From NCBI RefSeq assembly GCF_023159225.1, contig NC_063161.1, positions 124,162,958 to 124,226,957 on the forward strand: 64,000 nt of DNA, in the 5' to 3' direction. Below, piece by piece: positions 23,478-35,950 of this stretch. The notes beneath the pieces were generated by a model. That model saw only the letters and a program-made list of their open reading frames with translations. It was not told the origin of the DNA and did not search any database. The translations under genes and the position numbers were made by a program. This DNA is from Perognathus longimembris pacificus (taxonomy: Eukaryota > Chordata > Mammalia > Rodentia > Heteromyidae). Position 1 is the first letter of the stretch. Each line of letters starts with the position of its first letter.

Positions 23478-25000
23478 CTTTTGTATTCTTTATTTCTTAA
23501 CACAATGAAGAAATACTATGTAAAATTTCCAGCGAGATTTCCAGTTTTAGTCTTCCCTAAACCCTTTTCTCCAGCTATTCTACTCTGCAGGCCATCTTCC
23601 TCTCTGTGCATGACTTTTTATCTACAAGTTCTCCTGGCCTTTGGCTCATTCTACTAGCTCTAGGAGTTCTCAACTTGAGTTAAATATCATTTCCCATTGC
23701 ACATACCCTTGACTCTCATTCAAAGCTGAATAAGTGACCTTTTTCTGAGCTTCTTCTCTGATATCCTTAAAGAAATCATGGATGCCTCTATTTAAATCCA
23801 AATGCTTTAATCCTTTTATTGTAGTGGTAGATTTTTATCTGTTTCCGTATTAAGGTGGTGAGCTCCTTGAAGAACCAGGAAGAACTCAGATGTAACTTGT
23901 ACCTCTGCCAACAGTATATGATCAAAACCCAGTCAGGGCTCAGATCCTATAATACATCAAACATGCTCCAGTCTCTGCTGTCAACTATTATCTTAGAATC
24001 AACTCCATATCCTTACCTGGTCTACAGGGTCCTGGAGAAACTGTTCACATTCCTCAGCTTGCTCTTGAGCCAACTTCCCCATCCTATATTTTGCTCTATT
24101 CCCAATTGGCCTTCCTTATTTCCTCCTATATGACCAGTTCCTACTTACTGTATCCATATTTCTGTACAGGGCCTTGTCTATGCTTGAAATGTACAAGCAC
24201 TCATTATGTGACAAATTCATCATCTCCATTTTAAATGCTACATCGTCATGGAACTTATCCCAGATAAGCCTCCTAATGCCATATGACTCCAATCACAAAA
24301 TGACTTCCTCAAGGGTCTTCTCACTCCAGTGTCATTGGTGTACAGATTCCTTCCTTCCTAGATTAAGTTCAGTGAACAAAGGTATCACTTTTCATGCATA
24401 GTTCTATATGGGGAAACACTTGGTAAATATATGTTTTCTATTTGGATAAATGAATATTGAATATATATACACATAATATCTGTAGCACAAGCTGGAATCA
24501 AGGCCATTAACATGGCATAATACAATTTTATTAATCTTTTGTAATACAGATTTTTAAACACTATTTTTAGAAAGCCACACTCTATTTGCATTCCTTGCAC
24601 ACTAAGCCAATCTACAAGCTCAAAGTAAAAGTGTCTTCACTTTTAACAACTAGGTACCTCAGTTCTTACAGCTCAGGAAATTGTCCTGGCAAGAGTCCAG
24701 AAACCTGAGGGCATCATCAAATGAAGCTGCACCCATGCATAATTTTTTCTCCTTAATGCTTCCCCAACCCTGATAATTAGTCACACCTGTAGCTTCCTTG
24801 AAAGATGTGAGCACCAAGGCCCTTCATCCTCAGCCAGTTGAGAAGTCAATGAAATCCCTTTAACAAGGTCCTCCCCAATGGAGAAAGCAAGATCTAGGAT
24901 ACTGGCAGACCAAAGGTTGCATTCAGTTTCCATACGTCATGCCCTGTGAAATGCTCCTAACACTGCTTTGCCCGCCAGGCTAAAAGATGGAATAGAAAAG
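23478..25000. other. No gene or recognised repeat
   Basis: Frames at 23301-24401 show no family features. Confidence 0.5.
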
Positions 25001-25524
25001 AATAATTAGCACAGGTTTAGGCTAGTCACAGCAGAGGATCACAAGAGTCCAATAGCTATACCCTTATGAACACATAAGATGATGCTAAGTGAAATTAACT
25101 CCATGTTATGGAAATGACTGTTATATCACTGTTTTAATTACTTTCAACATGTGATGTGAAACCGTAGCTTCTATTATTGATGACCTTCTTGTATCCCCTT
25201 CCTGTGGTTGTACCTGCCCTATCCCTGTATCTTATCTGAGTACATTGGAAACCATGTATACTGGTATTAGAACTAGGAAAGTGAAAGGGAATACCAAAAT
25301 TGAGAGACACAGGGTAAAAAGACAAACAACTACAAAAGCAATACTTGCAAAACTGGTGTAAATCAACTGAACAACTCATGGAAGGAAAGGGAAAGGCGGA
25401 GGGGAGAGGGGGGAATGAGGGAGGAGGTAACAAACAGTACAAGAAATGTATCCAATGCCTAAAGTATGAAGCTGTAACCTCTCTGTACATCAGTTTGATA
25501 ATAAAATTTTTTTTAAAAAAAGAA
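25001..25524 (+). mobile_element. LINE-1 3' end, 5'-truncated, relatively young
   Basis: Begins ggaataattagcacagg-like (aataattagcacaggttt) and continues through cagcagaggatcacaagag, the gtgaaagggaataccaaaat block, a G-rich tract and cctctctgtacatcagtttg to a poly(A). Possible short duplication agaaaag on both sides. The minus-strand 118-residue frame is untranslated L1. Confidence 0.9.
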
Positions 25525-25531
25525 AGAAAAG

Positions 25532-26068
25532 ACTATAGATGCCAGTGGTTACTAAGTTGAAGTTCTGAAAGGCTTGAAAGAGCAAACCCATGTCATAACT
25601 TTATTCACCCACTATTATCCATATTATTTTCCACCAACTTTTCCATATCCTTTCTTGAGATATGCTCAAAGCCCTTGTTCAGGAAACAGGTAGATGGACC
25701 TTGAGAGAGGAACCACAGGACCTGGTGTTCCTAAGGCAATCATGAAAAACATTGATGATATTTTGGCTTTAAAAGTGACCTCACCCACTGAAGTCTGTGC
25801 AATTAACAAACTTCTTTATTTGCCATCTATCTGAACAATAAATTTTCCATGAAATTAAAATTCAATAGGGACAAAATAAAGATGAAAACTACACCTCAAA
25901 TATTGTTGCTATTTTGTTTTCAAAAAATGTGAAAAATTTTTACTTTCTAAGCTACCAGAATGGGTCTGTGTTCTTAAATGGATACTGAGTTGGGATGGGT
26001 TATGGAATGTCAAAATGTCTCAAGGCTTTTTTAAGAACTTACAATCAATCTACATTTTCAAAGGGGAT
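25532..26068. other. No gene or recognised repeat
   Basis: Nothing recognised. Confidence 0.5.
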
Positions 26069-26625
26069 GTTGTGTAGCAAGTGGTTCTCAGGTTCTCATT
26101 TAATTTAGGGAGATCAGAGACAACAATACCAGGCAGAGCAGGATGAAGGTCACACTCACACATAGCTCTCTGTACATAGATTCATTGCTAGCAATAACAA
26201 GAAAAGCCCACAGCATTCACTGTACACTGTTCACTGATCCCTGCTAGTGTAGATTCATAAGCTGCCCAGAAGCACCAACTTTATTCTGCTCACAGATTTC
26301 CATTCGGTCCATCAGTCCAACCTTGACATTCTGGGCAGCGCACTGGTGATACTACCCAATTGCATCCTGACCTTCAGTGTTGCTTATTTATACCTTTTCT
26401 AGACAAAACTTGGCATTTGGCCAAGGATGATCACACAAGGCCAAACATGTGCACCAAGCCTCAAGGCTATGTGTAAGGGTTACTTAAAGAAATGCACTAC
26501 ATACATGACTCAAGTTTATATGCATATACTAAAACACTTGACTTCCCGTCTTTAGGAAGGACAGGCCCCAAAGTCTTCTGCGATTGCTGAGAGGGGCCTG
26601 AGTTGCTCCATTTACCCTTCAGACA
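26069..26625 (-). mobile_element. LTR-like element, family not recognised (family B)
   Basis: On the minus strand it starts tgtctgaagggtaaatgg (26625), has a TATA-like gtataaata at 26385-26393 and an AATAAA at 26280-26285 about 100 bases further on, and can be read to ...cttgctacacaaca at 26069. Promoter, then poly(A) signal, then a tail (U3-R-U5 order) within ~550 bases fits a solo LTR. It does not resemble family A. Ends and class are uncertain, and no clear duplication is visible. Confidence 0.55.
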
Positions 26626-28143
26626 TGATCAAATGTATATAATTTTATGAATTATATTTGTAGGCCTTATGCAAATATGAAACGAGCTTTTGACAAAAGC
26701 ATATGAGGTTACAAAAGAAGTAGTCTTTGCAGAGATAATCTGTTATTTCCTGCCCAAGGGAAAAATCAGCAATGTGGTTTTAACAGGAGAGTAAAAGCAT
26801 TTTTTAAATTAAGTCTATTTATAAAAAGTTCCTTTTCTGTTTTGTCACCCAGCCATCCTCTACTTATTTTGATATACTCTCATCTTTATCTGATTAATAT
26901 TTCTTCCAACATTGGGAAAGAGCTGATCTGACCCATAAAAGCCTTGAAATGTTTTCTAGTTTGTATTTTTGATCTATACAAAATTTGTACCATTCATCTG
27001 TGCCTGCAGTTATAAGCTACTTAACCTGCTGTTAAATCATCAATTATTTCCTTTGCTTGGCACGGTGAGAGCAAAATACTCAATTCATCAAACTATTTAT
27101 TCTTACTTTTTAGGAGCTTATTTTATTATCTCTTGACTATGAAGAATTAGTTTCTGTTACATACTTATTCACCTCTCTCCCCAATAAAATGTTTTTTATC
27201 TGCAAGAAGAAAGGTTTACTAATGCCTATAATTTTTCACAATAATCTTTTAGCATACAATAGCCAGATAAATTGAGGAAAACAAAAGTATGGAGTTTTTA
27301 TCCCATAGAGTTTTTTTAAAAATTCCCTTTTTATCAAATGGGAATCATAGCCACAGAAAATGATACTTTGTTCTGTTTACTTGGGATCAGAGAATAATAT
27401 TGCTATCTGGTTAACTAAGTATTATTAGGGAGTTTACTTTTTTTGCAGATTGTGACTTTTCCCAATTTTTTAGTAAAATAAAAAGAAACAAAAACAGTAA
27501 ATTTATATTCTGCTATTACAGGGCAGAATTTAAGCAGTCACATTCTATTCTAAATAGAAAATACTGTCCTCATTTTTCTTCTGGTCAGAGTCCAGGTAAA
27601 CAATATATTATCCTTTCTACATTTAGTAAGAAAATGACACTGAGTATTGATACTCCTTTGAAATAACCTGTCTTGAAAATACTGCCCAAGGTCCCATAGT
27701 ATCTATGGTATATAACCTAGCCCCTCTACAAAATATGTGAGCCTTGATTGGCAGCATACTGGCTCTTACACTGCTGTGAAACCATGTAGATCTGTACCAG
27801 ACTAAAGTGGAGGAGTTAATCAAAATTCCCTTGAGTACTCTGGGAAGATGAATTTTAGGATGCTGGATGCCTTCTTATTACATTTGTGATTGCTTTTGTT
27901 AACTGTTCTCCAACTTTTGCCATCTAATAAACCATATGAGGTGATTTTAATACTTTTCACTTATTAATAGATAAAATTAGTAATTTTATTAAAGGAATGG
28001 TTGACAGTGCATAACTAGCCTATTAGAAATTGCTTCTCCTCCTCAATTTTCTTTTATGTATTTTCTAGTTTAACTAAAATGTGGCAGTACCTTCTATCAA
28101 ACACAGATTTGAAACATGAATTTACTTTATTGTCATTTGATTT
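26626..28143. other. No gene or recognised repeat
   Basis: AT-rich; no coding signal. Confidence 0.5.
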
Positions 28144-28404
28144 ATTTCTTCTTCTCATTCTCCTCCTATTTTCTTTTCTTGCTCCTTTTACTAAACCTCT
28201 ACTTTTTTTATTCCTTCATCTGCCCATCTTCCTTCCTCTCTTCCTCTTGCATTTTCTTCTTCTCCCCTCTTCCTTCTCTCCCTCCTCCTCTACCCTCTTT
28301 CCTCTTACTCCTTCTTCCTTTTTCCCTCCTCCTTCTACTCTTCTCTTTCTCTCCTTTCTCCTCATCATATTCTTCTTCCTTCTCCTCCTCCTTCTCCACT
28401 TCTT
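28144..28404. repeat. Long polypyrimidine (TTC/TCC) tract
   Basis: About 260 bases nearly all C or T on the plus strand, made of ttcttc, cctcct and tcttcc units. Mirror-symmetric stretches could form an intramolecular triplex. Frames on both strands (LFLL-rich or KRRREEGG-rich) are artefacts of this composition. Confidence 0.93.
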
Positions 28405-28515
28405 CACTGGTGCTTTGAAACCTGATCTCTATATAGTCCAGGCATATCAAGAATTCAAGATCCTCCTGCCTCAGCTTCCCAACTGCTAGGATTTTAAACA
28501 TGTGTTAACATGCCA
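28405..28515 (-). mobile_element. B1-like SINE, minus strand
   Basis: aacctgatctctatatagtc, caagatcctcctgcctcagc and cccaactgctaggattttaa are the complement of a B1/7SL-type monomer. The adjoining pyrimidine tract may have expanded from its A tail. Confidence 0.72.
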
Positions 28516-28916
28516 GAAATGTTTTCTTTTATTTAACAAGAATAACACAAAAAAATCTTATTAGTGGAATTTCATTTTTAGAGAGAAAGAGAAATTTCAT
28601 ATGAATGAGGCATCTATGATCAGCTTTGCCAAGATCTGGGCACCTAACCTTTCTTAGCTCTTTTCATTAAAGCAAAAAAGAAGCAGCTGTCATAAAAATC
28701 CTTCCAAATACTATGCTTTAACAATGCAATTTACACATATTGCAAGTGATGAAAGACATATTCCAAGAAATGGATGCAATAAATACTATAGCTCAGATAA
28801 AGGGTTAAAGGTACTACTGAGATAATCTAAAATGAGGGACAGAGATCTGATGCTGAAAGAAAGAACAGGATTTAAAATGATACAACCTAGCAGCTGTTGT
28901 ATTTTAAGTGAACCAA

Positions 28917-28947
<31 letters not shown>

Positions 28948-30198
28948 AGGTGTGGGTGTGTTTCAAAGCACATTTGTCCTGACAACTTCTATTGGGTTTT
29001 GGGGTGGTGAGAATTAAAATGCTCTAGTTATAAATTGGTTTAAAAATTAAGAGAAATGGTATTTCAGCTAAAAATATATATTTACCATATGAGGCTGGCT
29101 CATATGGGACAGTCATTGCCTGAAACATTTGGAAGGCATTCTAATTATCCTTCCCAGGGACTCCTTTCCCCATTTATTTGATTAGTAAGGTAAGGCTGTG
29201 TTTTGTAGCTGTAGATAGACACAAAGATTTATTCCAACTTTCAAACAATATGCGAGATTTAATTAGGTAATATATTTCCCTTGTCTTCTGGAAGCTAGAC
29301 ATCATTATGTTTGCCTGCATTAGCAACTACACTGAATGAGAATTGCTTCTATTTGACTTTTATGAGAAAGAGGAGCATTTTGAATAGCTCTGTTGTCTTT
29401 TGTATAGGCACATGGCTGGTAGGCTATAAAATAATTAGCATGGGCAGTAGATACCACAGAGTGGTTTGTCACTGAAGCTGATAAGACAATATAGTGTCTC
29501 AGAAACAGCAGCAAACGATCTCTCTGTCCTCTGCTCAAATGTGATAATGCTAATACCGGTTTATTAAAATTTGTAATCAAATATGCTCTGCTAATTTCCT
29601 CTTGGGGATAGTAGTTATATTGAAATACTTGCTTATTTTACATGTATTCAAAAAACAGATGTAATGAATGAATGCTCAGTTTTCTGATTCTCAGCTCTTG
29701 TCTTTATTATCAAATGTGATTGGTTTTGAGGGAGGAAATTTGAGCATGCAAAACCAGCATATTTTCAAGTTGATTGTTTTTAAACCTTTAATTAAATCAG
29801 AATGTTCTTTATACTGTTCTGAGCTCAACTTACTGCAAAAATGGTAGAACAACTTGTCAGTTGAACAGGATTATGAATAACTTTACCATTTAGATAAAAG
29901 TATTAAAGAGAGTATAGTAAGGGGATCATTTCTCTATGTTAATTAAAAACAACAACACCAAATTATAGTTGCATTTTTATAGCAGGAAATAAATATGGAG
30001 AATTCACTCTGAACATAATGTGGGAAAAAGATCCAAGTGTTAGAGAGATTGAAAACGGGGATGAACCCTGCTTTTGACAATTATCAAGTAACATTGGCCA
30101 CATTTTCTCCAAGCAATAGTTTCTCCATTCTAAAATGAAGGTAATTTGACCTAACTCAAGAAAGTTTTGTACATATATCTCATTAGAAATGTTCAGTA
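28516..30198. other. No gene; one (GT)n array
   Basis: (GT)n at 28919-28962. Otherwise no recognised structure. Confidence 0.5.
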
Positions 30199-30294
30199 AG
30201 GGTTGAGGATTTACCTCAGTGAAAGAGTACTTGCCTAGCAAGTACAGGGCCTCAAATTGAATACTAAGCACCAAAAAAAAAAAAAAAAAAAAAT
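30199..30294 (+). mobile_element. ID element with A tail
   Basis: gggttgaggatttacctcag (A box region), ttgcctagcaagtacagggc and caaattgaatactaagcacc are the canonical ID order, ending in an A run of about 20. The short flanking repeat tcagtaa fits a duplication. Confidence 0.85.
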
Positions 30295-30319
30295 ACTCAG
30301 TAAATGTTCCTTCCTTCCA

Positions 30320-30341
30320 CCCCCCCCCCCCAAAAAAAAAA
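30320..30341. repeat. C-run followed by A-run
   Basis: About 11 consecutive C and then 9 A. Confidence 0.9.
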
Positions 30342-30737
30342 GTTTCATCTGTTAAAGCACATAATATGATAAGGTATACAAATAATTCACCAATCTCAAA
30401 TGCATGTACTTTTTAAATTCTTTGGGATTTTTCCTTCATGGTTTTGATACTTAAAAGATGGTTTGCCTCCATTCTTTTTTTTTTTTTTGGTTTAAAACCT
30501 GTTACTCCAAAGTTGTTTTACTCATGTACACTGTTATTGTGAAATCTAGAAATAAAATGATTTTCTTTATTTTGTAATGCAGTTATTATTTTCGGCTAGT
30601 GGCTCTTGGAGTTTGATATTTATCATTAAATCCTAACTGCTTCATCAGGACATATTTCTGAGTTGTCTTCCATGTCAGTGGTCTCTTGTGTATGGCATTC
30701 TGTCAACTTTAACAATACATAGACTCTATTATTTCTT

Positions 30738-30845
30738 TTGAGATACAGACTCATTATAAACCCTATACTAGCCTTGAACTTGAGATCATCTTACCTCTGC
30801 ATCTTGAGTCTTGGGAATACAGGTATGTACTACCATACCTGGCTC
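30738..30845 (-). mobile_element. B1-like SINE, minus strand
   Basis: tagccttgaacttgagatca, cttacctctgcatcttgagt and caggtatgtactaccatacc match a complemented B1 monomer. Confidence 0.72.
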
Positions 30846-31289
30846 TTAATTCTAGGAAGTTTTCCTGGACTTTGTTTTATACTTTTTCTATACAATCTTA
30901 ATTTTGTGCTTCTTTATATTTCTTTCTATACTCTTCTTATACTGCTAGACCTTCAGGAGAAATCACTTCCTTTCAGGTTTTTATGTAATACATAGTGATA
31001 TATATTGAAATAATGTATTTTGGTGGTTATAATATATTTCCAAATGTTCTGTTGGTGGTGGTAGAGCCACAAACTCACAAATAACAAGGTAAAAACAAAT
31101 GTGAAAAAATAGTACTAACTGGTGAATTTGAGACATATATTATTGTACTATTTGTTCAACTATCATATAGATTCAAACTCTCAAAATAAAAAAATGAAGG
31201 TAAGATGGAAAAATAGGCTTCATTTTTAAGATTATCCAAATACAACAGTTTTATAACAAGATAATCTATTTTTTTTGTTTTGTTTTGCT
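30846..31289. other. No gene or recognised repeat
   Basis: AT-rich; nothing recognised. Confidence 0.5.
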
Positions 31290-31546
31290 TTGTGTTTGAA
31301 ATGATAGCCATCATAACACTGTATGGTCATTGTGCTTTATTTAGCAATTTCAGATTGTTATAGGTGTCGAGTACTTTTGTATATGCCTGTTGCTGATTTG
31401 TGTTTTCTTTGGAAAACAGTTGTTCTGATCTTTTGTTTATTTTAAATTATGCTAGGATTTTTCTTTGTTTTAGTTTAAGTTTTCTGGTTTTTTATTGTTG
31501 GGATATATGAGTTCTTTACCTATTTTGGATATTGACAAGTTTTACA
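31290..31546 (-). mobile_element. Ancient LINE-1 (L1M-type) ORF2 fragment, minus strand
   Basis: tatgcctgttgctgatttgt, gttttctttggaaaacagtt and atatgagttctttacctatt, then ttggatattgacaag, are the complement of the L1 ORF2 segment preceding the C-terminal domain, present in thousands of old mammalian copies. Confidence 0.75.
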
Positions 31547-32414
31547 TTACTCTTATATTTGTGTGTGCAAACTGCCAGGAAAGAGAGAGAAAAATGGTAG
31601 AAAAGGCTACAAAGAAAAGCATCGGCCAAAGTGGATAAAACTGAACTTTGAAGTATTCGAAGGAAACAGCTTCCCTCACAGTAGAGTATGTGAGCCAAAA
31701 GAAATGAACAGTGTGAACGGAGAGAAAGAAATATATCTTCAAGAAAAGAAATGTCAGCAAGTGATGCACAGGGTGAGGGTATTTATACCCTATCTCTTCT
31801 TACCTAAGCTTCATCACAAGCATTTCCAACAGCCTTAAGGAAAGGTGAAGAAGCCTTGAGGTAATTTTGATGAGAAATATAAGAAATAGATTTGCATGTC
31901 AAAGAACATGGAAAACAAAATATCACTATAAGATCAAGTTAGATGTTAGCATCCTTTGCATCTCCCCTCACTCCCTTTCCCCCGCATCCCCAAATAACTC
32001 CATACAAAATTTCAGGAAAACATTGACCATCTCCCTTTCTCTGGCTTCATTTTGGGTGATTTGTTTTTACAATGACTCTTTCTCTGTCTGCATCACAGGA
32101 AGTTATATAACATAATACTTTTTAAAATTACCTTTAAGGAGTTTTACAAAATAGTTGCCATTTAACAAAGCAGTTTATGAATGTGTGACATATTTTGATC
32201 CTTGTCACATCTTTTAACATTCTCACCCGTCCCTTCTCTAACCGCCCATTCCCTTGCTTTTCTTGTAGGATATACACTGGATTCTTGACTCCATTCTACC
32301 TCTTCACCTCTTACTTCTACTATGACTTTGAAATTTTTAAAGAAAATATTTAAACCTAGTCTCAGAAATGTAAAGCCTAACTGGGAAAATATAGTAAATT
32401 CATCTATGATTGAG
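31547..32414. other. No gene; 91-codon open frame at 31563-31838 not recognised
   Basis: The frame is lysine-rich and begins at an ATG directly after the old L1. It has no recognisable domain, no splice context and no good start context. Treated as chance. Confidence 0.45.
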
Positions 32415-32512
32415 TCTTAAGTAACAAACAGTACAAGAAATGTACTCAAGGCCTAATGTATGAAACTGTAATCTCTCTGTATATCACTTTGACAATAAAT
32501 AAAAAAAAGAAA
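32415..32512 (+). mobile_element. LINE-1 3' end fragment (about 100 bases)
   Basis: taacaaacagtacaagaaat, gtatgaaactgtaatctctc and cactttgacaataaat are the last ~90 bases of the young L1 3' UTR plus an A-rich tail. It is an extreme 5' truncation. Confidence 0.9.
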
Positions 32513-34160
32513 GAAAAAAATGTTGAAAAAAACAACAACAAAAAAAGAATAGTGAACATGTACAAAAATTTTCACTTACAAAAAGTCCTTTCTAACTTTT
32601 TTAATCTACAAAAGCAGTCTTTTATACTTCCTAAAATTATTATAAATATAAATAGACATATTCCTATTTAAACAGAGTTTTTTGGTATGTCTTAAAACTA
32701 TACATTTATCAACCATTGAACTACACACAGAATTTGAGTTTAATGAAGTACAGAAAACACATTGTCCTGTTGGGTACTTGCAGAAGATTTGAGAGTATTA
32801 ACTATTGATAGGAAAACATGAACCTCAAAGAGCAATTTGGTCAGCTCTACAATGATTTAACTGACATGAATTGCAAAGGTTTTTATAAAAGAAAATCATG
32901 ATAACACTCACTAATTAGTACACAAGTTAGATAATACTGTGTCTCTCAAATAAAGCCTGCATACTTGCTGAATTTAATTTTTTGGGGAAAAAAACAAAAG
33001 AAAATCAATATCTTGAATATCTTTGTGCCACTTGGCTTTTCTTCTCTTTGATTATCTAGCATTTACTAAGAAAAGGTACAGAGTAAATTGTTATTTCTCC
33101 TTTTCAATCAGAAACATATGTTCCACCTTAGTACTAAACAACATATATTATTACAGAAACATTATAGTCTTACTCCTATGCAGATTTTGCCCATATAATT
33201 ACTTTATAGATCAAACTATCCTCATGTAACAGAACAGACAAGGAACTTCTAACATTGCATTACCATTGACATTATGCAACTTGATTTGATTCCATTGAAT
33301 AAATAATTTTCAAACCTTCACAATTTTGACAATCAGTTTGACTGAAATCAGCCTTTGTTCTATCCTGTTCTTCCTACTAAATTGGGATTTCTCTAATTAT
33401 TAACTGAACTACTCCCCTGGTAATTATCTCACCTCTATAATTAAACAGAGGATTTGGCTGCATAGAACACCAGGTCTTAATCTGACCCAAAATAATAACA
33501 TCAACTTCCCAATCATCATCAGGAGAGGCACAGCTCATTCTGATGAGTTTCTCAGATTGCACCCCTCAATCATTTTGTGTCCTCTGTAGAAGCTTAAGAG
33601 AAAGAATAATGAAGTTCCACTGGCCTTCTTATTCTGAATTAAGCCTGAATAAAGACTGGTTTCTTTTAATGACACCAAATTAAGAATTAAGTTAGTAGAG
33701 GGCCTTAGTCACTTTACTGGCACAAATGAAGAGAAAATGCTCAGGGAATTAGATCTATTTTTGTCTATTAGAGAAAGAGATCCTCAAAGAGTTTCAGTAC
33801 CAGGCAAAGCATAGAACTGAACAAAGAGTAGTTAATGACAAAGTTTGTATTTACAAAGTTGCTTGTAATTTATACCACTCTCCTTCCAGAATGAGATAGA
33901 AATAAGTTTTAACCAATTTCCAACTATTCCCATTAGGATACAGCTGTTGAATGGGATGTGAGCTCTACAATTGTCCAGTTTGATGGTTTTAAACTAGCTC
34001 AGTAACTACAAAATGGAAAAGTGCTCAATGAATTAATTCTTTTTATTCCATTAGCTCTAAAGAAAGTTCTCTACAGGCTCTGATGTCAATTTATTCTCCA
34101 TCAAATTTGAAGATAAAGGAAAAGCTAGAATTGTTTCATCAAATGAAAATACACCCATTT
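32513..34160. other. No gene or recognised repeat
   Basis: AT-rich; nothing recognised. Confidence 0.5.
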
Positions 34161-34162
34161 CC

Positions 34163-34480
34163 TTAGACACCAGTCATCCTAGCTACTCAGGTGTGGAGAT
34201 GGAGTGGACTGAAGTTTGAGGCCAATCCAGGTAAAATGTATACAAGACTTGATCTCAACAAATAGCTGGGGTACAGTCACATATGGCTGTCATCTCAGCT
34301 ATATGGGAGGGTGAGACTAGTATGATCTAGTCCCAAGCCATCCAAGGTATTAGCAAGACCCCCATAAAAAAAAAAATCCAGGCACAGTGAATCACAACTG
34401 ACATCTAGCAACAACAGCAGGAAACATGAATAGAAGGACTGTGGTCCAGGAAAACCAGGACCAAACAACAACAACAAAAA
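34163..34480 (+). mobile_element. Multimer of B1-like monomers (apparently three)
   Basis: Three successive 7SL-type units can be read. Unit 1 (about 34163-34262) has gtcatcctagctactcaggt. Unit 2 (about 34263-34375) has cagctatatgggagggtgag and ends in an A run. Unit 3 (about 34376-34480) has ccaggcacagtgaatcacaa and ggactgtggtccaggaaaac. Boundaries are approximate because of decay. Confidence 0.65.
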
Positions 34481-34507
34481 GTCAAGACCATCATCTCAAA
34501 AACAACA

Positions 34508-34912
34508 GATAAGTCTCTTTTTAGATCGTTAGCCCATTTGTTGAGGGGGCTGTTGGTTCTTGGAGGATTTGTTCTGGAGGAATTTAATTTTTTCAGTTCG
34601 ACATATATTTTAGATATGAGGCCTTTGTCGGTTGTATGGCTGGTAACGATCTTCTCCCAATTTGTAGGCTTTCTGTTTATCTTGCAAGCTATGTCCTTTG
34701 CCATGCAGAAGGTCTTCAGTTTAATGCAATCCCATTTTTCCAATCTTTCTCTGGTTTGTTGCATTTCTGGGTCTTTGTTAAGGAAGTTTTGTCCTGTGCC
34801 AAGGAGCCCAAGTGTTGCTCTTATTCCTTCTTGTAGTTTTTCAGGATATCTGATTTTACTTCTAGGTCTATGATCCATTTGGAACTGATTTTAGTGCATG
34901 GTGGTATATACA
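34508..34912 (-). mobile_element. LINE-1 ORF2 segment, inverted 5' part of a twin-primed insertion
   Basis: On the minus strand the frame (34878 down to about 34508) reads WDCIKLKTFCMAKDIACKIN, PTNWEKIVTSHTTDKGLISK and NKWANDLKRDLS, the conserved L1 ORF2 region upstream of the C-terminal domain. Immediately upstream (35024-34821) TKISSKWIIDLEVKSDIL continues the same protein in another frame. The stretch stops where the direct segment at 34913 takes up the ORF2 sequence, the arrangement expected if both are one insertion. Confidence 0.88.
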
Positions 34913-35950
34913 CAAAGAAGTGCTCTACATCACTGGCTATAAAAGAAATGCAAATCAAAACAATACTGAGATTCCACCTCATCCCAGTAAGAATGTCCAT
35001 TATCAGGAAAACTAATAATAACAAATGCTAGTGGGGATGTGGCCCAAAGGGAATCTTACTACATTGTTGGTGAGAAGGTAAACTTGTTCAACCACTCTGG
35101 AAAGCAGTATGGAGGTTTCTCAGAAGGCCCCACTTTGGGGCATCTACCCAAAAGATTACAAGCAAGATCATACTAAAGCCACCAGCATAACAATGTTCAA
35201 CGCAGCGCAATTTGTCATTGCTAAAATATGGAAACAACCCCTCATCAGTAGACAAGTGGATCAGGAAAATTCAGTACATATACACAATGGATTCTATGTC
35301 TATGTCAAAAAGAACAACACTGCCCCATTCACAAGGCTATGGAAGCACTTGAAAAAATCATACTAAGTGAAATGAGCTAGACCCAAAGAATGGATACTAT
35401 GGTTTCCCTCATAGGGAATAATTAGTACATGTTTAGGTTAGTCATAGCAGAAGATCACAATAGTCCAATAGCTATGCCTATATGAACACATAAGATGATG
35501 CTAAGTGAAATGAGCTCCACGTTATGGAAAAAAGTGATATATCATTGTTGTAGTTAATCTCAACATGCTATGTTAAACCTCACCTTTTTTTTCTCACATA
35601 TTCCCTTCCTGTGGTTTTACTCCTGCTATTACTGTTACTGATCATAGTACCAGGATACTGTATATACATGTATTGGAACTAGGGAAGGGAAAGGGAATTA
35701 CAGAATAGAGAGACAAAGGATAAAAAGACAAAACATTCCAAAAGCAATACTTACAAAACCATTTGGTAAACTAACTGTACAACTCATGTGGGGAAGGGGT
35801 GGGGGGAGGGGGAAACGGGGAGGGAGAAGGCAGGGGGGAAAATGAGGGAGGAGGTAACAAGTTGGATAAGAAATGTAATCACTGCCTTACATATGAGACT
35901 GTACCCCTTCTGTACTTCACTTTGACAATAAAGAAAAATATATAAAATTA
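34913..35950 (+). mobile_element. LINE-1 ORF2 C-terminus and 3' UTR, direct part of the same insertion
   Basis: Starts with the ORF2 stretch equivalent to LAIKEMQIKTILRFHLIP and continues through gatgtggcccaaagg (35036), ggaaagcagtatggagg (35099) and gaaacaacccctcatcag, the cagacccaaagaa-like block at 35380, the 3' UTR and a G-rich tract at 35800-35850, to cactttgacaataaagaaa and an A-rich tail. Frameshifts and stops make it non-functional. The target-site duplication cannot be called because the tail is A-rich and the left flank decayed. Confidence 0.9.

Noticed and set aside
28079..28501. Leucine/phenylalanine-rich and arginine/glutamate-rich frames of about 100-136 residues
   Set aside because: Artefacts of the polypyrimidine tract.
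31563..31838. Lysine-rich 91-residue frame
   Set aside because: Starts directly after an old L1 fragment; no similarity recognised, length within chance expectation.
34405..34878. 157-residue frame as a gene
   Set aside because: It is L1 ORF2 in the inverted half of a truncated insertion, without start context or the rest of the protein.
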